Shown: piece by piece, positions 9,001 to 11,132 of the stretch
How positions within the stretch are numbered: position 1 is the stretch's first letter
How the letters are laid out: every line of letters begins with the position of its first letter
Notes under the pieces: generated by a model
The model's database searches: none
What the model was told of the DNA's origin: nothing
What the model saw: only the letters and a program-made list of their open reading frames with translations
Translations under genes and position numbers: made by a program
Assembly: GCA_004211235.1 (NCBI GenBank)
Contig: SEEY01000071.1
Location: forward strand, 1 to 11,132
Direction of reading: 5' to 3'
Source: Rubrivivax sp.
GTDB taxonomy: Bacteria; Pseudomonadota; Gammaproteobacteria; Burkholderiales; Burkholderiaceae
Length of the DNA: 11,132 nucleotides

Positions 9001-11132
9001 TGGGCAGTACGTCGTGCGCCTGCACTTCGCCGAGACCTATGTCTACGCCCAGACCGGCACACGCGTGTTCGACATCATGCTCAACGGCAACACCGTGCAG
9101 AGCAACTTCGACATCCGCGCCACGGCGGGCGCGAACTTCAAGGCCGTGGTGCGCGAGTTCAATGTCGTGGCCAGCGGCGGCCACGGCATCGACCTCGACC
9201 TCATCACCAAGGCCGGTGGCGCGCTGATCAATGGCATCGAGATTCTGCGTGTCGTGCCCGCGGCAGACCTGCAGGCCACGGTCGACCTGCAGACCAGCCT
9301 GGACAGCGGCACGACCTGGCAGACCCTGGCCACCGGCCTGTCCATGGACCGCTTCGGCGACGGCCACTACAGCTGGACGCCCGACCAGACCACCGCCGGC
9401 AACACCGCGCTCATCCGCGCCGTGCTGCGCCATGGCGACGGCAGCCTCGCGGCCCAGGACCGCTCGGACGAACCCTTCCTGATCGCCAATGGCGGCACCG
9501 ACTTCTACGTCAACGACGGCAGCCTGACCGGCGACGAGAGCAGCACGGCCATCGGCAACAACCTCAACAGCGGCAAGGACGCCGCCCACCCGATGTCCAG
9601 CCTCGCGGCGCTGCTGCGGGCCTATGACCTCAACCCGGGTGACGTGGTCCACGTCGACAGCGGCGTCTACCGCGTCTACACCAACGTGCCGCTCGAGCAG
9701 AGCGATTCCGGCGTGCAGATCAGCGGCCCGACCGGCGTCGGCCACATCGCCACCATCAACCGCGGCAACACCAACACCGGCGCCTATACCGTCGACTTCA
9801 CCGGCGCCGACAACGTCACCGTCGACCACCTCAACATCACCGGCGGCGCCTACGGCGTGGTGTTCAACACCAGCTCCGACAGCGACAACAACACGCTGCG
9901 CGCCAACGACATCAGCAGCAACGCCAACGACGGCATCTCGCTGGGCGCCACCAACGACGGCAATCTCGTCGTCGACAACGTGCTGCGCAACAACGCGCAG
10001 CGCGGCATCTACTTCGAGAACGGCAGCAACAACGTTGCGCAGGGCAACGACATCCGCAACAACGCCACCGGCCTGTACTTCTATGGCGGCACCGCCAACC
10101 TGGCCGTGGCCAACAAGGTCCACGACAACAGCTCGGTCGGCATGTACAGCTACTCGGGCGGCGGCACGGTGTTCCGCAACAACGAGGTCTACAACCAGGC
10201 CAGCTACGGCATCCAGTTCGCCTACGGCACGCTGCTGCTGGAGGGCAACCTCGTCCATCACAACGGCACCGGCATCGAAGGCAGCTACGGCACCACGCTG
10301 CGTGGCAATGCCATCTACGCCAACACCACCGGCGTGCAGGTCTACGACGGCGTGCTGCAGGGCAACCGCATCTACAGCAACTCGGTCGGCATCATCGACA
10401 CGGGCTACAGCCGCATCTTCAACAACGTCATCTACGCGAACACCAACCAGGGTGTTCGCGTGCAGGGCGGCCACGACACCAACGCGGGCGACGGCCTTTA
10501 CAACAACACCATCCTGCAGACGGTCGGCGAGGGCATCCGCCTGACCGGCAGCGCCGCCAACGTGCTGCTGGCCAACAACATCCTGCGCGTCGACGCCGGC
10601 TACGGCATCGCCGTGGACGCCAACAGCCAGGCCGGTTTCCAGAGCAACTACAACCTGCTCTACCGCGGCCAGGCGGCCAACGCCTACATCGGCCTCTGGA
10701 ACGGCGCCACCCAGGCCACGCTCGCGGCCTGGCAGGCGGCGTCGGGCAAGGACGGCAACTCCCAGACCGGCAACCCGCTGTTCCTGGACATCGACGGCGC
10801 CGACAACATCCTCGGCGAGCAGGGCGTGTCCACCGGCAACGGCTTCGACGACAACTTCGAGCTTGACGCCTTCTCGCCCGCCATTGACGCCGGCAACGCC
10901 TTCCTGGCTCCGGCCAAGGACATCGAAGGCCGCGGCCGCCGCAACGACCCCGACGTGACGAACAAGGGCGCGGGCTGGGACCTGTTCGTGCCGGCAGACG
11001 CCGGCGCGCTGTTCACGGCCACCGGCACGGCCAAGAACTTCCGCACCTCCGACGGCGCCTTCGAGCAGGCGCTCGGCTTTGACTTCACGTTCTACGGCAA
11101 GACCTACAACAAGATGTGGGTCAACGCGAACG
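1..11132 (+). CDS. Giant modular parallel beta-helix surface/secreted protein, internal fragment (both ends missing)
   Basis: One frame, with codons starting at base 2, stays open for 3,710 codons to base 11131, so the full protein is larger. The translation is five repeated modules of right-handed parallel beta-helix (pectin-lyase-like) plus Ig/Fn3-like sandwich, carrying inserted jelly-roll domains: CBM-like at residues 352-512, golvesin-C-like at 1771-1915 and 2692-2836, malectin-like at 2004-2165 and 2925-3084. I found no cysteine and few lysines; Asn, Gly, Thr and Asp dominate, as is common in large extracellular bacterial proteins. No signal peptide, secretion signal, anchor or start codon is visible because both termini lie outside. 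Proteins of this build are usually annotated only as right-handed parallel beta-helix repeat-containing protein. An adhesin or matrix fibre binding polysaccharide is my inference. A polysaccharide lyase or epimerase role is possible for the helix fold, but no catalytic motif was recognised. The reading frame is very secure; the function is not. Confidence 0.95.
2..1036 (+). other. Right-handed parallel beta-helix domain of module 1 (C-terminal part)
   Basis: The residues follow the PbH1 pattern of short coils ending in Asn-rich turns, for example GNTF, ENNRI, GNTV, FNNTFY and QNNLMW, with inward-facing Ile/Val/Leu. The ladder ends in YGFYSDYNNLF, which matches the end of the other four helices. 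The cap that follows contains FDLHSVG, GDDFRL and SPGIDAGN. The helix probably begins upstream of the window. No catalytic residues were recognised. Confidence 0.82.
1055..1537 (+). other. Galactose-binding-like / CBM4-9-like jelly-roll domain inserted in the cap
   Basis: Residues 352-512 begin NLIANAGFENGLNGWEV and end GYFDQAFLYKV. An opening of the form N.(G/D)FE.GL.GW and a close of the form (F/D)(D/N)..FL are typical of carbohydrate-binding-type jelly rolls. Between them lie alternating beta-strand segments such as FELLFGGRIRMG, GEVQLIFRN and RSVEFVYKT. A sugar ligand is likely from the family but not shown. The domain interrupts the helix cap: GIDAGN lies before it and LGAYGH after it, whereas modules 3 and 4 join these two motifs directly through 16 residues. 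Confidence 0.7.
1610..1909 (+). other. Ig/Fn3-like beta-sandwich of module 1, uninterrupted
   Basis: The domain runs from RINLRSPD through PLNITWETFG, VRIDVYQD, GQFTWIPG and LRIQVSLV to QETFTV. It fits the widespread bacterial sandwich with a pattern of I.W....V.(I/L).(V/I)...DG..W followed by (F/S)W.P and an IRV strand. Only 10 residues (1679-1708) separate the ITW strand from VRIDVY. The equivalent place in modules 3 and 4 holds a malectin-like domain. It probably acts as a spacer between helices. Confidence 0.72.
1922..3670 (+). other. Right-handed parallel beta-helix domain of module 2 with cap
   Basis: The entry segment reads YWVNDGSTAGDEYATA...NTGKSAG, then LFRSYDL.AG..LYVDTGNY, the usual opening of DUF1565/pectin-lyase-like helices. 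The coils that follow have Asn turns such as RNVVYGN, DNRIYSN, GNTVYSN and SNLVYAN. The helix ends at FTSNFNIF. The cap contains DPLFVDIDGADG, DGRDDDFHLQSTYGSFHG and SPGIDRGAL...EPAPRGGYANIGSDGNT, the widespread form of this cap. The first coils (about 2140-2560) resemble modules 3-5 much less than the last ones do. Confidence 0.85.
3686..3964 (+). other. Ig/Fn3-like beta-sandwich of module 2, uninterrupted
   Basis: The pattern MTPNGGE...EGETFTVRW, VNLDISRDGSNW, GVFDWTPG, GDYVLRVSS and DTSDATFNL is a clear example of the bacterial P.GGE..........W sandwich. Only 8 residues (3758-3781) lie between the RW strand and VNLDIS. In modules 3 and 4 the homologous gap is 180 and 178 residues and holds the malectin-like domain. 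The domain links helix 2 to helix 3. Confidence 0.82.
3980..5914 (+). other. Right-handed parallel beta-helix domain of module 3, cap split by an insertion
   Basis: The entry segment has YVNDG, AYDFKPGDLILIDTGVY and NRGNTNNGQYA. A very regular ladder covers 4523-4945, with successive coils starting GNEVYNQ, GNRVHD, NNTVWA, GNTVWG, NNTVYAN, GNRVYDN and NNLIWDN at 19-20-residue steps; the one long coil carries an acidic loop GDEAGDGP. Final coils NNTIVQTGG and NNILDL lead to SDYNLF. The helix part proper ends near 5311; the cap resumes at 5747-5914 with GADDDFHL, GVDGGDP and GARIDQGAFGNT after the golvesin-like domain. Confidence 0.88.
5312..5746 (+). other. Golvesin-C-like jelly-roll domain (copy 1), inserted in the beta-helix cap
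   Basis: Residues 1771-1915 show LDDGD.GVSFSGSWTTV, PGYSGDRREA, SNTATYTFTGLQAGTYVVAGTW and, at the end, AYGKIVADAIRLQR. This is the usual order of the golvesin C-terminal-like (xanthan-lyase CBD-like) family: a D(D/N)GD.GFS..G.W opening, a central A.Y.(F/P)..L.AGTY.V..W and a closing G..(V/T)ADA(I/V)R. Such domains are generally linked to cell-surface or polysaccharide binding; the ligand here is unknown. It lies between GADN and DDDF of the cap, which modules 2 and 5 join by 12-13 residues. Confidence 0.8.
5915..6727 (+). other. Ig/Fn3-like beta-sandwich of module 3, split by a malectin-like domain
   Basis: The first half (5915-6010) reads LIQVTGPTGYAKLTVG followed by TIDWHTAG. The second half (6497-6727) contains VNLQVSLDSGLSW, TSWTPD, NTALIRAIAV and DTSDEPFLI. 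Joined together they match the uninterrupted module 2 domain from its MTPNGGE opening to DTSDATFNL. The malectin-like domain occupies the loop between the first W-containing strand and the VNL strand. Confidence 0.78.
6011..6496 (+). other. Malectin-like domain (copy 1), nested in the Ig-like domain
   Basis: Residues 2004-2165 show the malectin signature: INAGNAGPV near the start, APASVYQSNQYANG, VVRLHFAESY, FDIKLNGTTVQSNFDV, KAVVREFTV and a final ISGIEVQRV. Malectin domains bind glucose-type oligosaccharides in the eukaryotic founding member, and bacterial relatives occur as carbohydrate-binding modules; the ligand here is unknown. It is about three-quarters identical to copy 2 by my hand count. 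Confidence 0.87.
6740..8677 (+). other. Right-handed parallel beta-helix domain of module 4, cap split by an insertion
   Basis: Entry features are YVNDG, NSGKDAAHPM, AYDVGPGDTIFVDSGRY and NRGNTNGGQYA. The coil ladder at 7283-7702 starts DNEVYNQ and continues with NNRVHN, DNEVWE, EHNVLRQN, GNLVYAN, DNRIYNN and RNNVFWAN, then NNTIRQTGG and SDYNLF (7874-7891). The helix proper ends near 8074. The cap resumes at 8510-8677 with GRDDDFRL, GVDAGDP and GARIDMGAYGNT. As in module 3, one coil is lengthened by an acidic GDEANDGP loop. Confidence 0.88.
8075..8509 (+). other. Golvesin-C-like jelly-roll domain (copy 2), inserted in the beta-helix cap
   Basis: Residues 2692-2836 are the same length (145) as copy 1 and roughly 60-65% identical by hand count, with LDDGDIGVSFTGSFTTV, DRREAGG, ATYTFTDLAPGTY and GKFTADAIRLQRV. 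Conservation is strongest in the opening, the central AGTY/PGTY strand and the last strand, as expected for a shared fold. It sits in the same cap position as copy 1, between GADN (ends 8038) and DDDF (starts 8528). Confidence 0.8.
8678..9484 (+). other. Ig/Fn3-like beta-sandwich of module 4, split by a malectin-like domain
   Basis: The first half (8678-8773) has LIQVTGPNGYAKLEVG followed by VDVSWHTAG. The second half (9254-9484) has VDLQTSLDSGTTW, YSWTPD, NTALIRAVLRHGDG and DRSDEPFLI. It repeats the split arrangement of module 3; 178 residues lie between the W strand (ends 8746) and the VDL strand (starts 9281). Confidence 0.78.
8774..9253 (+). other. Malectin-like domain (copy 2), nested in the Ig-like domain
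   Basis: Residues 2925-3084 carry INAGNAGPV, APASVYQSAMYGNG, VVRLHFAETY, FDIMLNGNTVQSNFDI, KAVVREFNV and INGIEILRV. The conserved aromatic and Asn/Gly positions of copy 1 are kept, and several stretches are identical at the DNA level (for example 8785-8811 and 9008-9033). It is two residues shorter than copy 1, in the loop after LDLITK. Confidence 0.87.
9497..11000 (+). repeat. Module 5: last beta-helix module, without golvesin or malectin
   Basis: The entry (FYVNDG at 9503-9520, NSGKDAAHPM, AYDLNPGD) follows the module 4 pattern closely, but the cap is the plain kind seen in module 2, with NPLFLDIDGADN and DDNFEL separated by 13 residues. Instead of the Ig-like domain, the cap leads through a GRGRRNDPDV segment into a different domain. 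This marks the end of the tandem array. Confidence 0.82.
9500..10980 (+). other. Right-handed parallel beta-helix domain of module 5 with plain cap
   Basis: After the entry segment and NRGNTNTGAY, the coils at 10043-10471 start GNDIRNN, ANKVHDN, NNEVYNQ, GNLVHHN, GNAIYAN, GNRIYSN and NNVIYAN, at 19-23-residue steps. NNTILQTVG, NNILRVD and GFQSNYNLL (ends 10660) close the helix. The cap includes TLAAWQA, GNPLFLDIDGADN, DDNFEL and SPAIDAGN. It lacks the acidic loop of modules 3 and 4. Confidence 0.86.
11009..11132 (+). other. Start of a C-terminal jelly-roll-like domain, truncated by the window
   Basis: The last 41 residues, beginning LFTATGTAKNFRT, contain GFDFTFYGKTYNKMWVNAN, which resembles the F.F.FYG..Y..V.VN.NG strand pair of a beta domain common in large extracellular bacterial proteins (nidogen-like in appearance). 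Only its first part is present, so the family cannot be fixed. It differs from all the modules upstream and suggests the gene continues for at least another domain. Confidence 0.5.

Larger units (their letters stand above)
6740..9496 (+). repeat. Module 4: tandem duplicate of module 3
   Basis: The domain order and insertion points are the same as in module 3, from VYYVNDG (6743-6763) to SDEPFLIANGG (up to 9496). The length is 919 residues entry-to-entry against 921, the difference being a two-residue gap late in the malectin-like domain (SGWG against GG). The helix coils have diverged more than the malectin-like domain. The divergence is far too large for an assembly duplication. Confidence 0.9.
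4525..10198 (+). repeat. 19-bp exact DNA repeat encoding NEVYNQ in three modules
   Basis: The string caacgaggtctacaaccag occurs at 4525-4543, 7285-7303 and 10180-10198, at the same coil of helices 3, 4 and 5; between the first two copies the identity extends a further 5 bp. It is part of the coding repeat, not a separate element. Confidence 0.85.

Noticed and set aside
3971..9496. Tandem modules 3 and 4 as an assembly duplication
   Set aside because: The two units differ at about a quarter of residues in the malectin-like domain and more elsewhere, with a two-codon gap, so they are distinct genuine copies.
8398..9627. Open frame of 409 codons in plus frame 1
   Set aside because: It is Arg/His/Gln-rich without any fold pattern and overlaps the cap, malectin-like and Ig-like domains of module 4 in the true frame.
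9624..10544. Open frame of 306 codons in plus frame 3
   Set aside because: It is a Ser/Thr/Ala/Pro-rich shadow of the Asn/Gly-rich helix of module 5; the beta-helix pattern is only present in frame 2.
1..11132. Polysaccharide lyase or C5-epimerase activity of the helices
   Set aside because: The fold is shared with such enzymes, but I could not find a recognisable catalytic motif, and fivefold repetition with binding heads fits a structural role better. It is not excluded.
1..11132. RTX calcium-binding nonapeptides, an autotransporter barrel, or a dockerin/cohesin
   Set aside because: No GGxGxDxUx repeats, barrel strands or dockerin loops were seen in the window; such elements could only lie outside it.

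Overview
The whole window is the inside of one giant gene. A single plus-strand frame (codons starting at base 2) runs through 3,710 consecutive codons without a stop. It is open at both ends, so neither the start codon nor the stop is visible. There is no intergenic DNA, promoter, terminator, RNA gene, CRISPR array or insertion sequence. The DNA is very G+C-rich with G or C at nearly every third codon position, which is why long meaningless open frames appear in the other five frames. The base composition suggests a high-GC bacterium. A Burkholderiales-type proteobacterium is my first guess, but Planctomycetota or Myxococcota would also fit; the sequence does not settle it.

The protein looks secreted or surface-exposed. 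It is rich in Asn, Gly, Thr, Asp and Ala, poor in Lys, and I found no cysteine codon in frame. It is built from five consecutive copies of one module. Each module is a right-handed parallel beta-helix (pectin-lyase-like fold) with an entry motif YVNDG...PGD..(V/I)D(T/S)G.Y, a ladder of 19-20-residue coils, a terminal S(D/N)(Y/F)N motif and a cap of the type DDDF.L...G(I/V)DAGD...GAYGNT. In modules 1-4 the helix is followed by an Ig/Fn3-like beta-sandwich. Layout: module 1 (partial) 2-1921; module 2 1922-3970; module 3 3971-6739; module 4 6740-9496; module 5 9497 to about 11000; then a new C-terminal domain cut by the window edge.

On this scaffold, domains of carbohydrate-binding type are inserted inside other domains rather than strung between them. 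A galactose-binding-like jelly roll sits in the cap of module 1. Golvesin-C-like domains sit in the caps of modules 3 and 4. Malectin-like domains sit inside the Ig-like sandwich of modules 3 and 4. Because other modules in the same protein keep the uninterrupted version, the insertion points can be read to within a few residues. Modules 3 and 4 align almost without gaps at a spacing of 2,763 bp, so they arose by duplication of a whole 2.76-kb unit after the insertions were in place.

The most economical reading is a long extracellular fibre whose beta-helix rods display several sugar-binding heads, for adhesion, biofilm matrix or polysaccharide binding. Function is inferred from fold families only; no catalytic site or ligand can be shown from this window.
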